A stretch of DNA of 37,987 bases, taken from positions 1-37,987 of the forward strand of contig MHZX01000136.1 in assembly GCA_001828935.1 (NCBI GenBank), read 5' to 3'. A program made the position numbers and the translations under genes. The notes beneath the pieces were generated by a model. It ran no database searches. It saw nothing but the letters and a program-made list of their open reading frames with translations, and was not told where the DNA came from. Of this stretch, positions 17,577 through 25,864 are shown piece after piece. This DNA is from Rhodocyclales bacterium RIFCSPLOWO2_02_FULL_63_24. GTDB taxonomy: Bacteria > Pseudomonadota > Gammaproteobacteria > Burkholderiales > Rhodocyclaceae. How positions within the stretch are numbered: the stretch's first letter is position 1; each line of letters starts with the position of its first letter.

Positions 17577-17816
17577 TTACTTCTTGAGATTGGCGTTGAC
17601 GTAGTCAATCGCCTGCTGCACGGTGGTGATCTTCTCCGCGTCTTCGTCAGGAATCTCGCACTCGAACTCTTCTTCCAGCGCCATCACCAATTCAACCGTG
17701 TCGAGCGAATCGGCACCGAGATCGTCCACGAAGTTGGATTCATTCTTGATGTCAGCTTCATTGACGCCCAGTTGCTCGGCGACGATCTTCTTGACGCGTT
17801 GTTCGATGTTATCCAT
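17577..17816 (-). CDS. acpP: Acyl carrier protein
   Basis: A 79-residue acidic carrier protein. [21 protein letters not shown] contains the 4'-phosphopantetheine attachment Ser37 in the DSL motif. AcpS at 1943-2320 would load it. The start [18 protein letters not shown] is canonical, with AAGGAG about 9 bases before the ATG. The 88 bases upstream of the gene hold a T-rich AT stretch and a terminator-like hairpin after fabG, which suggests that acpP has its own promoter, as is common for this highly expressed gene. Confidence 0.97.
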   Translation of the reverse strand: MDNIEQRVKKIVAEQLGVNEADIKNESNFVDDLGADSLDTVELVMALEEEFECEIPDEDAEKITTVQQAIDYVNANLKK

Positions 17817-17869
17817 CTTGAAACTCCTTCCCTATAGTGTTCGGGTGGTAAAAACTTCGTTATTTTAAC

Positions 17870-17904
17870 AAAAACGCCGGCCCCCTCGCGGGTTCTACAT
17901 CCGG
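17870..17904 (-). terminator. Terminator-like hairpin between fabG and acpP
   Basis: On the minus strand, right after the fabG stop, CCGG (17904-17901) can pair with CCGG (17880-17877) around an inner CCC-GCGA-GGG hairpin (17892-17883), and TTTTTG follows. The structure is imperfect; it may weaken read-through from fabG to acpP. Confidence 0.35.
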
Positions 17905-18651
17905 TCAAGCCATGTACATGCCGCCATTGACATTCAATGTCGTGCCGGTGATGTATCCCGCACGCTTCGATGCCAGAAACGCCACCGTCGCGGCGATTTC
18001 GTCCGGCTGTCCGAGGCGCCCGAGCGGAATTTTTCCGAGCAGCGCATCGCGTTGCGCGTCGGGCAGCGCGCGAGTCATGTCGGTATCGATGAATCCGGGC
18101 GCAACGCAGTTGACCGTAATGTTGCGACTGCCCAGTTCCTGCGCCAGCGCACGGCTCATGCCGGCCACCCCGGCCTTGGCCGCCGCGTAATTGGCCTGGC
18201 CCGGATTGCCAGCCTCGCCGACCACCGAAGTGATGTTGATGATGCGCCCGAAGCGCGCCTTCATCATGCCGCGCATGACCAGCTTGGACAAGCGGAACAC
18301 CGCCTTGAGGTTGGTCTCGATGACGAGGTCCCATTCATCGTCCTTCATGCGCATGGCGAGATTGTCGCGCGTGATGCCGGCGTTATTCACCAACACCGAA
18401 ACCGGACCGAACTTCTTTTCGATCTCGCCGATCAGCGCGTCGCAGGCCGCCGCGTCGGTGACATTCGCCGCCGCACCCCAGCCAGCCATGCCGCCGGCAT
18501 CGAGCGCTTTCTGGATTTCCGTCGCCCCCGCCTCGGTGGTCGCGGTACCGATCACCGTCGCGCCCTGCGCGCCGAGTTCGAGCGCGATGGCACGGCCCAG
18601 ACCGCGTGAGGCGCCTGTCACCAATGCAATCTGTCCCGTCAAGTCAGTCAT
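17905..18651 (-). CDS. fabG: 3-oxoacyl-[acyl-carrier-protein] reductase
   Basis: A 248-residue NADPH-dependent short-chain dehydrogenase that reduces 3-oxoacyl-ACP to 3-hydroxyacyl-ACP. The Rossmann motif TGASRGLG is at 12-19 and NNAG at 89-92. The catalytic Ser142, Tyr155 and Lys159 lie in NITSVVGEAGNPGQANYAAAKAG. The C-terminus ITGTTLNVNGGMYMA is typical of FabG. It lies directly behind fabD (1-base gap), so the two are co-transcribed. Confidence 0.97.
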   Translation of the reverse strand: MTDLTGQIALVTGASRGLGRAIALELGAQGATVIGTATTEAGATEIQKALDAGGMAGWGAAANVTDAAACDALIGEIEKKFGPVSVLVNNAGITRDNLAMRMKDDEWDLVIETNLKAVFRLSKLVMRGMMKARFGRIINITSVVGEAGNPGQANYAAAKAGVAGMSRALAQELGSRNITVNCVAPGFIDTDMTRALPDAQRDALLGKIPLGRLGQPDEIAATVAFLASKRAGYITGTTLNVNGGMYMA

Positions 18652-18652
18652 A

Positions 18653-19588
18653 TCAAGCTCCCTTTACCGTCGCCAGCGCCGCATCGACGCCGGCCAGGTC
18701 ATTCATGGCGCCGACGCCGAGCCCATCCACGCAGCGCTTGACCAGTCCAGACAAGACCTTGCCCGGACCGCATTCGAAAACATGGCTGAGGCCGGCGGCC
18801 TGCATCGCCTGCATGGTCTCGACCCAGCGCACCGGCGCAGCCGCCTGGCGCACCAGCGCAGCGGCGATCGCGATCGGATCGGAAAGCTGGGCCACATCGA
18901 CGTTGTTGATCACCGGAATCTGTGGCGTCGCCAAATTCAACTCTGCCAGACGCGCCTTGAGCGCTTCCGCCGCCGGCTGCATCAGCGAACAGTGGAAAGG
19001 CGCCGATACCGGCAGCATCAGGGCCCGTTTGGCTCCCTTCGTCTTGACCAGTTCGGCCGCGCGCTCGACCGCCGCCTTGTGACCGGCAATGACCGTCTGC
19101 TTCGGCTCATTGAAGTTTACCGCCTGCACCACCTGGCCTTGCGCAGCCTCGGTACAGGCCTCGATCACGGCTGCGGCATCGAGTCCCATGACCGCCGCCA
19201 TGGCGCCTTCACCGGCCGGCACCGCCGCCTGCATCGCCTTGGCGCGCAGTTCCACCAGCGGCACCGCATCCTTCAATTGCAGCACTCCCGCAGCCACCAG
19301 CGCCGAATACTCGCCAAGACTGTGCCCTGCCATCAGCGTGGGCTGCGGGCCGCCTTTTTCGATCCAGAGGCGATACACGGCGATGCCGGCGGTGAGCATC
19401 AGCGGTTGGGTATTGACGGTCTGGTTGAGCGCATCCGCCGGGCCGTCGGCAACCAGTCGCCACAAGTCGCGCCCCAATGCGGAAGAAGCTTCGTTGAATG
19501 TGGCGCGGATTACGGGTGCATCGCCATAGGCCGCCATCATGCCCAGCGATTGCGAACCTTGTCCCGGGAACACAAGTGCAAATTTCAT
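18653..19588 (-). CDS. fabD: Malonyl-CoA-ACP transacylase
   Basis: A 311-residue acyltransferase that moves malonyl groups from CoA to ACP to supply the elongation steps. The nucleophile Ser90 is in MAGHSLGEYSALVAAG, His199 in VSAPFHCSLM, and the N-terminal FPGQGSQSLGM forms the oxyanion region. The ATG at 19588 starts the canonical MKFALVFPGQGSQ; the long open frame upstream of it is fabH read in another frame. It follows fabH by 16 bases. Confidence 0.97.
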   Translation of the reverse strand: MKFALVFPGQGSQSLGMMAAYGDAPVIRATFNEASSALGRDLWRLVADGPADALNQTVNTQPLMLTAGIAVYRLWIEKGGPQPTLMAGHSLGEYSALVAAGVLQLKDAVPLVELRAKAMQAAVPAGEGAMAAVMGLDAAAVIEACTEAAQGQVVQAVNFNEPKQTVIAGHKAAVERAAELVKTKGAKRALMLPVSAPFHCSLMQPAAEALKARLAELNLATPQIPVINNVDVAQLSDPIAIAAALVRQAAAPVRWVETMQAMQAAGLSHVFECGPGKVLSGLVKRCVDGLGVGAMNDLAGVDAALATVKGA

Positions 19589-19604
19589 TTCGATGCTTTC
19601 CAGT

Positions 19605-20576
19605 TCAAAACCTGAGCAGGGTGGCGCCCCAGGTGAAGCCGCCACCGACGCCTTCCAGCAGCAGATGTTGGCCGCGCTGAATTTGGCCGGAACGCACCGA
19701 TTCGTCGAGCGCCAGCGGAATCGACGCCGCGGAAGTATTGCCGTGACGGTCCACGGTGACGATGCATCTTTCCGGCGGAACATGGAGCCGTTTCGCCGTA
19801 GCCTGCAGGATGCGTACATTGGCCTGGTGCGGGATCAGCCAGTCCACCTGCCCCGCCGTCATGTCGGCCGCCGCCAGCACTTCGTGCGCAACATCTGCCA
19901 GCACCTTGACGGCGAACTTGAACACCGCCTGCCCATCCATGCGCAGGAAGGGATCGCCGGTAACGACGCCGCCGCAAAGCTGGCCCGGCACCGACAGAAT
20001 GCCGTGATGGCTGCCATCCGCGTGGAACGCGCTGGCCAGCAGGCCGGGTTGGTCGGACGCCTCCAGCACCACGGCACCGGCGCCATCGCCAAACAGCACG
20101 CAGGTGCCGCGATCCTTCCAGTCGAGAATGCGTGAAAAAACCTCGGCGCCGACCACCAGGGCACACTTGTGCGAACCGGAACCGATGAACTTTTCCGCAA
20201 TCGTCAGCGCATAGACGAAACCGCTGCAAACGGCCTGCACGTCGAAGGCCGGCGCACCGTTGGTGATGCCGAGCTTGCTTTGCAGCAAGGCCGCCGCGCT
20301 GGGAAACACATAGTCAGGCGTCGAGGTCGCAACGATGATGAGGTCGACCTCCTCGGGCTTGCGTCCGGCGGCGTCCAGCGCGCGCCGACTGGCCTCCAGC
20401 GCCAGGTCGCTGCTGGTGACGCCGGGCGCCGCCAGATGGCGGCTGCGGATACCGGTGCGTTCGACGATCCACTCGTCGGAGGAGTCGAGTCCATGTGCAG
20501 CGATCAGGCTTGCATTGCTGACGGGGTCGCCGGGCAGGTAGCTGCCGGTACCGCCGACACGTGTATGAATCTTCAC
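19605..20576 (-). CDS. fabH: 3-oxoacyl-[acyl-carrier-protein] synthase III
   Basis: A 323-residue KAS III that starts fatty-acid synthesis by condensing acetyl-CoA with malonyl-ACP. The catalytic triad is Cys117 ([10 protein letters not shown]), His250 (IPHQANVRI) and Asn280 ([10 protein letters not shown]). The C-terminal [13 protein letters not shown] is typical. The start is a GTG at 20576, supported by a strong GGAGG four bases upstream and by the conserved [15 protein letters not shown] that follows; the frame is open further upstream only because it shadows plsX. It follows plsX by 10 bases. Confidence 0.97.
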   Translation of the reverse strand: MKIHTRVGGTGSYLPGDPVSNASLIAAHGLDSSDEWIVERTGIRSRHLAAPGVTSSDLALEASRRALDAAGRKPEEVDLIIVATSTPDYVFPSAAALLQSKLGITNGAPAFDVQAVCSGFVYALTIAEKFIGSGSHKCALVVGAEVFSRILDWKDRGTCVLFGDGAGAVVLEASDQPGLLASAFHADGSHHGILSVPGQLCGGVVTGDPFLRMDGQAVFKFAVKVLADVAHEVLAAADMTAGQVDWLIPHQANVRILQATAKRLHVPPERCIVTVDRHGNTSAASIPLALDESVRSGQIQRGQHLLLEGVGGGFTWGATLLRF

Positions 20577-20586
20577 TGGACCTCCA

Positions 20587-21648
20587 TCAATCGCAGAGAG
20601 TCGGCGCTGGCGCGCTCGGCGTACCGGGGATTCCGCTTCGCGGGCCGGCAACGGCGGCCATGCGCGCGGCGATGGTTTCCGGCAAACGCTGGCGCGCCTC
20701 CTCGGCGGCCTTCTCCAGCGCATAACGAAAAGCCAGTTGATCCGCCGAACCGTGGCTCTTGACCACGATGCCCTTGAGGCCCAGCAGGCTCGCGCCGTTA
20801 TAGCGACGGGGATCAAAGCGCTGGCGGAAGGATTTCAATACGGGCATCGCCGCCAGGGCCGCCAACTTGGTGACGATATTGCGCGAAAACTCTTCCTTGA
20901 GCGCGCCGACGAACATGTGCGCCAGGCCTTCGGCTGCCTTCAGGGTGACATTGCCGACGAAACCATCGCATACCACCACATCCGCCGTGCCCTTGAAGAT
21001 GTCGTTGCCTTCGACATTGCCGATGAAATTGAGATCGGTGGCACGCAGCAGTTCCGCCGCGCGCTTGACCACCTCATTGCCCTTGATCTCTTCTTCGCCG
21101 ATATTCAGCAGGCCAACCGAAGGGCGCTCCTTGTGCTCTAGCGCAGAAACCAGCAGCGAGCCCATGATGCCGAACTGCAGCAAATGCTCGGGGCTGCAGT
21201 CGACGTTGGCTCCAAGATCGAGTACATAGGTGCTGCCCTGCTGCGACGGCAGGACGGAGCAGATGGCCGGTCGGTCGATTCCAGGCAGGGTCTTCAGCAC
21301 AAACCGCGACACGGCCATCAAGGCGCCGGTATTGCCGGCGGACACCGCGGCGTTGGCCGTTCCCTCCTTGACCAGATCGACAGCGACACGCATCGAAGAA
21401 TCCTTCTTGCCGCGCAGGGCGCTGGCTACCGCCTCGTCCATCTCGACCATTTCCGAGGCGTGACGGATCGACAGGCGATTACCGAAGGTCCCCGTCAAAG
21501 CCTCCGCCTGCGGACGCAGAACCTCCTCGCGACCGACCAGGATGGCGGCGCAATCGGTGTCATGGCGCAGGAATTCGAATACGGCAGGTAGCGTAACCGA
21601 CGGACCGTGGTCGCCGCCCATACAATCCACCGCGAGGGTGATCGCCAT
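20587..21648 (-). CDS. plsX: Phosphate acyltransferase PlsX
   Basis: A 353-residue acyl-ACP:phosphate acyltransferase. It makes acyl-phosphate, which PlsY uses for the first acylation of glycerol 3-phosphate, so it links the fab genes to phospholipid synthesis. Signature segments: [12 protein letters not shown] at the start, [47 protein letters not shown] and [21 protein letters not shown]. The C-terminal tail beyond the conserved core ([20 protein letters not shown]) is Pro/Ala-rich and contains a copy of the recurrent 16-base word. The gene follows rpmF, but a strong terminator lies between them. Confidence 0.96.
   Translation of the reverse strand: MAITLAVDCMGGDHGPSVTLPAVFEFLRHDTDCAAILVGREEVLRPQAEALTGTFGNRLSIRHASEMVEMDEAVASALRGKKDSSMRVAVDLVKEGTANAAVSAGNTGALMAVSRFVLKTLPGIDRPAICSVLPSQQGSTYVLDLGANVDCSPEHLLQFGIMGSLLVSALEHKERPSVGLLNIGEEEIKGNEVVKRAAELLRATDLNFIGNVEGNDIFKGTADVVVCDGFVGNVTLKAAEGLAHMFVGALKEEFSRNIVTKLAALAAMPVLKSFRQRFDPRRYNGASLLGLKGIVVKSHGSADQLAFRYALEKAAEEARQRLPETIAARMAAVAGPRSGIPGTPSAPAPTLCD
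20597..20612 (+). repeat. Copy of dispersed 16-base word at the plsX 3' end
   Basis: AGAGTCGGCGCTGGCG, identical to copies at 912-927 and 3381-3396 (minus strand). The first part, with three extra bases upstream, CAGAGAGTCGGCGCTG, also occurs at 29363-29378. Confidence 0.4.
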
Positions 21649-21678
21649 CGCTGAGTGATCTTCCGGGACTCTTTATGT

Positions 21679-21712
21679 AAAAACGGCCGGACGCGCATCG
21701 CGCATCCGGCCG
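21679..21712 (-). terminator. Strong intrinsic terminator after rpmF
   Basis: On the minus strand a 13-bp stem (21712-21700 with 21696-21684; 12 Watson-Crick pairs and one G-T pair), a three-base loop (21699-21697) and then five T residues (21683-21679). It lies 17 bases past the rpmF stop and about 30 bases before plsX, so it should end or attenuate the DUF177-rpmF transcript. Confidence 0.9.
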
Positions 21713-21728
21713 GTTTCGACAAAGTGGA

Positions 21729-21908
21729 TTATTCGCCCTTGGCCTTCACGACCTTCTTGCCACGATAAACGCCGGACGGCGAGATGTGGTGGCGCAGGTG
21801 CACCTCGCCCGTGGTCGGCTCGACGGCCAGCGGCGGGTTGGTCAGAAAGTCATGCGCACGATGCATACCGCGCTTGGAGGGGGATTTCTTGTTTTGTTGT
21901 ACAGCCAT
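21729..21908 (-). CDS. rpmF: Ribosomal protein L32
   Basis: A 59-residue basic protein of the 50S subunit. [21 protein letters not shown] and the C-terminal [12 protein letters not shown] are canonical for bL32. No cysteine pairs, so this is the zinc-free form. It lies 16 bases behind the DUF177 gene, the conserved yceD-rpmF-plsX-fabH order, and is followed by a strong intrinsic terminator. Confidence 0.97.
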   Translation of the reverse strand: MAVQQNKKSPSKRGMHRAHDFLTNPPLAVEPTTGEVHLRHHISPSGVYRGKKVVKAKGE

Positions 21909-21924
21909 TTCGCTACTCCTTGTT

Positions 21925-22443
21925 TCAATGCTTCTTAAAAGCGGCCAGCGCCGCAAACGGCGATGATCCAAGTTCACTTGCATTCGCCGAAGGCGACTCG
22001 CACTGCTCGTGCCGCGGCGCGATGGGCAGCGCCAAGAGTACCTCGTCCTCAATCAGCGACAATACCGCCAGCGCCTTTTCGGCGTCTATGGCATCCGCCT
22101 CGTCATCGACCAGATCGTCGTCCGGCCAATCCTCCCCCGGCCCGATCAATTGCAGCCGGCTCCTGATGCTGAGCGGAAACTTAACTCCACCGAGACAGCG
22201 CTGACAACTCAGCACCGGCTCACCTGCGATATCCAGTTGCAACCACGACTTGCCTTCGTCGTCGCGCCATCCTTCCAGCCGAACCGCCAGCAAACCCGCC
22301 GTCGTTGCCAACAGATCCGCCAATCGCGGCAACTCGCTCAGACCGACGCTACGCTCCAGCACACCGCCGCTGCGCGCGAACTCAAGGCAGTCTATGATTG
22401 TTCCGGCTATCGAATCTGACAAGGACTGGCGCTCGCGCGACAC
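21925..22443 (-). CDS. DUF177 (YceD) family protein, 23S rRNA accumulation factor
   Basis: A 172-residue protein of the DUF177/YceD family, which in other bacteria is needed for normal 23S rRNA accumulation. The family hallmark [12 protein letters not shown] (Cys80, Cys83) is visible, as is the acidic C-terminal half with [29 protein letters not shown] (third and fourth cysteine region). The start is a GTG at 22443; no ATG fits the conserved N-terminus ([17 protein letters not shown]). It is divergent from maf, with 48 bases between them that must hold both promoters. Confidence 0.88.
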   Translation of the reverse strand: MSRERQSLSDSIAGTIIDCLEFARSGGVLERSVGLSELPRLADLLATTAGLLAVRLEGWRDDEGKSWLQLDIAGEPVLSCQRCLGGVKFPLSIRSRLQLIGPGEDWPDDDLVDDEADAIDAEKALAVLSLIEDEVLLALPIAPRHEQCESPSANASELGSSPFAALAAFKKH

Positions 22444-22491
22444 AAACGGTGAATGCTATCATGCCCAGCCCCTTCCTTTCAAGTCCGAAAC

Positions 22492-23073
22492 ATGGTTTGC
22501 CGCGTCATCCTTGCATCAACCTCACCCTTTCGCCGCGAGCTTCTGGCTCGCCTGCAGATTCCGTTCGAAACCGCCAAGCCGGACACCGACGAGTCGGCGC
22601 TTCCGCAGGAGGCACCGGCGGACACCGCCCGAAGACTCGCCGAGGCCAAGGCCCGCGCCGTGGCGCAACGCTATCCCGACGCGCTCATTATCGGCTCCGA
22701 CCAAGTGGCGGCACACGGTAGCGAACGCTTTGGCAAACCGGGAAAGCGCGAGAATGCCATCGCCCAATTGCGGCTGATGCGCGGAAAAGAGGTGGTCTTC
22801 CATACCGGACTTTGCCTTCTCAACAGCGCCACCGATCGCGCGCAGGTTTGTTGCGTCGATATCCATGTCGGCTTTCGCGACTTTTCCGATGCCGAAATCG
22901 AGTCTTACCTGGACAAGGAAGACGCACTCAACTGTGCCGGCAGCGCCAAATCCGAGGGTCTTGGCATTTCCCTGCTGGCCTACCTGCGCGGCGACGATCC
23001 CAATGCGCTGGTCGGCCTGCCCTTGATCGCCCTGTGCAACATGCTGCGCGCCGAGGGCGTCGTGCTGCCGTGA
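22492..23073 (+). CDS. Maf-like nucleotide pyrophosphatase, YceF type
   Basis: A 193-residue Maf/ITPase-fold protein. The P-loop-like N-terminus [17 protein letters not shown] has the YceF-type ASTSP(F/Y)RR form, as opposed to the YhdE form; YceF proteins hydrolyse 7-methyl-GTP. The catalytic Asp70 lies in LIIGSDQVA, and [21 protein letters not shown] and LVGLPLIAL are conserved. The ATG at 22492 is chosen because the conserved core begins two residues later; a GTG/ATG about 13 codons upstream overlaps the promoter region. Divergent from yceD/rpmF, matching the E. coli neighbourhood, and 12 bases before the RsmI-like gene. Confidence 0.92.
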   Translation: MVCRVILASTSPFRRELLARLQIPFETAKPDTDESALPQEAPADTARRLAEAKARAVAQRYPDALIIGSDQVAAHGSERFGKPGKRENAIAQLRLMRGKEVVFHTGLCLLNSATDRAQVCCVDIHVGFRDFSDAEIESYLDKEDALNCAGSAKSEGLGISLLAYLRGDDPNALVGLPLIALCNMLRAEGVVLP

Positions 23074-23085
23074 ACTGAGGGTTCC

Positions 23086-23796
23086 GTGTCCGGCACACTC
23101 TGGCTGCTACCCGTCGCCCTTGGCGACACGCCATGGGAACAATGTCTCCCGGCGGTCACTCGTGAAACCGCCTGTCGGCTGACCCATTTTGTCGCCGAGA
23201 ACGCCAAGACCGCACGCGCCGAACTCAAGCGCCTCGGCCATCCACTCCCTTTGCGCGACCTGGCCATCGAACAATTGCCCGAGGCGCCGAAGGCCGCCGA
23301 CGTCGAGCGTCTGCTCGCACCGCTGCGCGAAGGCCACGACCTGGGTCTGATGTCGGAAGCCGGCTGCCCGGCGGTGGCCGATCCCGGCGCCCTACTGGTG
23401 CGCCGCGCCCATGAACTGGAGATCGCCGTAAAACCGCTGGTCGGCCCGTCGTCCCTGCTGCTGGCGTTGATGGCCTCCGGTCTCGACGGTCAGCGCTTCG
23501 CCTTTCACGGCTACCTCCCTGCGCGCGAACCCGAGCGCAGCCGCCGCATCGCGGAACTGCAGCAGGAATCGGCCCGCCAGAAGCAGACGCAGATTTTCAT
23601 CGAAACCCCTTACCGCAACCGCGCGCTGTTCGCCGCCCTGCTGCTCAACTGCCGCCCCGCGACGCGCCTTTGCCTGGCAACCGATCTGACGCTGCCGAGC
23701 GAACAAATCGCCACGCGCCGCATCGCCGACTGGAAAGCAAGCGCGCCGCCGAATCTGGATAAGCGCCCCACGGTGTTTCTGTTGCTGGCCGACTGA
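23086..23796 (+). CDS. RsmI-like tetrapyrrole-methylase-family SAM methyltransferase
   Basis: A 236-residue protein of the tetrapyrrole methylase superfamily. WLLPVALGDTP at the start, FVAENAKTARAELKRLGHPLPL, GLMSEAGCPAVADPGALLVRRAHE and VGPSSLLLALMASGL correspond to the SAM-binding core seen in RsmI, the 16S rRNA C1402 2'-O-methyltransferase. It is shorter than RsmI (~280) and lacks its C-terminal extension, so it is a paralogue with unknown substrate. The GTG at 23086 follows maf by 12 bases, and its TGA is one base before the egtD ATG, so three genes probably form one operon. Confidence 0.85.
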   Translation: MSGTLWLLPVALGDTPWEQCLPAVTRETACRLTHFVAENAKTARAELKRLGHPLPLRDLAIEQLPEAPKAADVERLLAPLREGHDLGLMSEAGCPAVADPGALLVRRAHELEIAVKPLVGPSSLLLALMASGLDGQRFAFHGYLPAREPERSRRIAELQQESARQKQTQIFIETPYRNRALFAALLLNCRPATRLCLATDLTLPSEQIATRRIADWKASAPPNLDKRPTVFLLLAD

Positions 23797-23797
23797 C

Positions 23798-24787
23798 ATG
23801 CCCGCCCAGGTCAGACTGCATCAAATTCTCGACTGGAACTCGCCGCAACAGAATGCCCGGCTGTGCCAGGAACTGGCCAGCGGACTGTCGCAGCCGCAGG
23901 CCCGCATTGCGCCGAAGTTCTTCTACGACCCGCTTGGCTCGCGCCTGTTCGAGGCGATTACCGAACTGCCGGAGTACTACCTGACCCGCAGCGAAGCCGC
24001 GATCTTTTCCGCGCATCTGCCGGCGATCCGGAATGCGCTGGGTGCCGGCTTCACCTTCATCGATCTCGGCTGCGGCAGTTGCGGCAAGGCCGGCGCGCTA
24101 TTTCATGCCGGAGTGCTTCCCGCCCGCTATGTCGCGGTTGATATTTCGGTCGATTTCCTGCGCGACTCGCTGCAGCACCTGCAACGCGAATTGCCCGCGA
24201 TCGAGATGGTCGGGGTCGGACTGGACTTCACCGACGAATTGAAGCTGCCCGACGATCTGCCGCCGGAACGGCGCATGTTTTTCTATCCCGGCTCCAGCAT
24301 CGGCAACTTCGATCCGCCCGAAGCCCGCGAGTTTCTGCGGCGACTGGCCGGCCAGATGGACGCCTCGGGTGGCCTGCTGATCGGCGTCGACCTGATCAAG
24401 GACAAGGCACTGCTCGACGCCGCCTACGACGACGCCCTGGGCGTCACGGCAGCCTTCAACCGCAACCTGCTAAGGCACGTCAATGCCCGGCTCGGCGCCG
24501 ACTTCGAGATCGGCGACTGGCGGCACGTGGCCTTTTACAATGCCGGCGACAAGCGGATCGAAATGTATCTTGAGGCACGTCGCGCGCTCGCCGCTGCCTG
24601 GCCGGGTGCCGGCGGCCGTCAGTTCAGGCACTTCGCCGATGGCGAACGGATTCATACCGAAAACTCGTACAAGTATTCGCCCGAGGACTTCTCAGCCCTC
24701 CTGGCATCCGCCGGATTTGCCGACATCCGGCTGTGGACCGATCCCCGCGCCTGGTTTGCCCTGTTCTTCGCCCGCAAGGCCGAATAG
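23798..24787 (+). CDS. egtD: L-histidine N-alpha-methyltransferase EgtD
   Basis: A 329-residue SAM-dependent enzyme that trimethylates histidine to hercynine, the precursor of ergothioneine and selenoneine. Visible signatures: FFYDPLGSRLFEAITELPEYYLTRSE (41-66), FIDLGCGSCGKA (87-98, SAM loop), FFYPGSSIGNFDP (161-173), AAFNRNLLRHVNARLGADF (218-236) and the C-terminal IHTENSYKYSPEDF. Length is normal for the family. It starts one base after the RsmI-like stop. There is no egtB, egtC or egtE beside it; instead the selD-like, glycosyltransferase and SenA-like genes follow, so hercynine is likely used for selenoneine. Confidence 0.95.
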   Translation: MPAQVRLHQILDWNSPQQNARLCQELASGLSQPQARIAPKFFYDPLGSRLFEAITELPEYYLTRSEAAIFSAHLPAIRNALGAGFTFIDLGCGSCGKAGALFHAGVLPARYVAVDISVDFLRDSLQHLQRELPAIEMVGVGLDFTDELKLPDDLPPERRMFFYPGSSIGNFDPPEAREFLRRLAGQMDASGGLLIGVDLIKDKALLDAAYDDALGVTAAFNRNLLRHVNARLGADFEIGDWRHVAFYNAGDKRIEMYLEARRALAAAWPGAGGRQFRHFADGERIHTENSYKYSPEDFSALLASAGFADIRLWTDPRAWFALFFARKAE

Positions 24788-24791
24788 CAGC

Positions 24792-25856
24792 TCAGACACC
24801 CACGCTCACCCGAGCCGGTCCGGAATCCAGACTTCCGATGACTGCGGCCGCGCCGAAACCTTCGGCGCGAAATATTTCCAGGACCCGGCCGCTGGCGGCG
24901 GGCTCGCACGCCACCAGCAGGCCGCCGCTGGTTTGCGGATCGGTCAGCAAGGCGCGCTGCATGGCGCTGATCGACCCATCAAGCACGATATCGTCGCCAT
25001 AAGCCATCCAATTCCGGGCAGAGGCGCCGGTAATGTAACCGGCCGTCGCCAACCGTTCCACCTCGGCCAGCACAGGAATCTGCGACATGGTCAGCGCTGC
25101 CGACAATTTCGCCCCGCGACACACTTCCAGCAAATGTCCCAACAGGCCGAAGCCGGTGATGTCGGTCAGGGCATGTACGCCGTCGAGATTCGCCAGATGC
25201 TTGCCGGGAGTGTTGAGTTTGGTGGTGCTGGCAAGCATGGCCTCGTAGCCGGCGGCGTCCAGCGCGCCCTTCTTCAGCGCCGCCGACAGGACGCCGACAC
25301 CCAGCGGCTTGCCCAGGATCAACACGTCGCCAGGCTGCGCGGCGGCATTGGTCTTCACCCTGTCGGGATGCACCAGGCCCATCACCACCAGGCCATAGAT
25401 GGGCTCCACCGAGTCGATCGTGTGACCGCCGGCGATCGGGATGCCGGCCGCGGCGCAGACGCTTTCGCCGCCCTCCAATATCTTGCCGATGACCTCCAGC
25501 GGCAGTTTGTCGATCGGCATGCCGACCAGGGCCAAGGCCATGATCGGCGTGCCGCCCATGGCATACACGTCGCTGATCGCATTGGTGGCGGCGATCCGGC
25601 CGAAGTCGTAGGGGTCGTCCACGATCGGCATGAAGAAATCGGTGGTGGCAATCAGCGCCTGCTGATCGTTGAGGCGGTACACGGCCGCGTCGTCGCTGGT
25701 TTCAATGCCGACCATCAGTTCCTTCGGCACCGGCCAGCCGCGCGCGCTACGCAGGATTTCGGACAACACGCCGGGAGCGATCTTGCAGCCGCAACCGCCA
25801 CCATGGCTGAAAGATGTCAGTCGGATCGGGTTGCCTGACAGTTTGCCTGAATTCAT
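24792..25856 (-). CDS. senC: Selenophosphate synthase, SelD/SenC type
   Basis: A 354-residue AIR-synthase-fold enzyme that makes selenophosphate from selenide and ATP. The N-terminal loop SHGGGCGCKIAPGVL carries the active-site Cys22 and Lys25 (equivalent to Cys17 and Lys20 of E. coli SelD); GIETSDDAAVYRL, TTDFFMPIVDDPYDFGRIAATNA, GGHTIDS and DITGFGLLGHL are further signatures. Cysteine, not selenocysteine, is encoded. The context, 8 bases behind senB and beside senA and egtD, is that of the SelD homologue of selenoneine loci (senC). No selA, selB or selU is seen in the window, so a dual role in selenoprotein or selenouridine synthesis cannot be judged. Convergent with egtD, with only 4 bases between stops. 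Confidence 0.92.
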   Translation of the reverse strand: MNSGKLSGNPIRLTSFSHGGGCGCKIAPGVLSEILRSARGWPVPKELMVGIETSDDAAVYRLNDQQALIATTDFFMPIVDDPYDFGRIAATNAISDVYAMGGTPIMALALVGMPIDKLPLEVIGKILEGGESVCAAAGIPIAGGHTIDSVEPIYGLVVMGLVHPDRVKTNAAAQPGDVLILGKPLGVGVLSAALKKGALDAAGYEAMLASTTKLNTPGKHLANLDGVHALTDITGFGLLGHLLEVCRGAKLSAALTMSQIPVLAEVERLATAGYITGASARNWMAYGDDIVLDGSISAMQRALLTDPQTSGGLLVACEPAASGRVLEIFRAEGFGAAAVIGSLDSGPARVSVGV

Positions 25857-25864
25857 CGTTCCGA

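Noticed and set aside
17821..17845. CACTATAGGGAAGG-like stretch before acpP on the minus strand, resembling the 3' half of a T7 promoter
   Set aside because: The upstream half of a T7-type promoter (TAATACGACT) is missing; the bases double as a -10-like region and ribosome site for acpP.
24792..25856. Possible selenocysteine codon in the selD-like gene
   Set aside because: The active-site position is a TGC cysteine codon (Cys22) and no in-frame TGA occurs.
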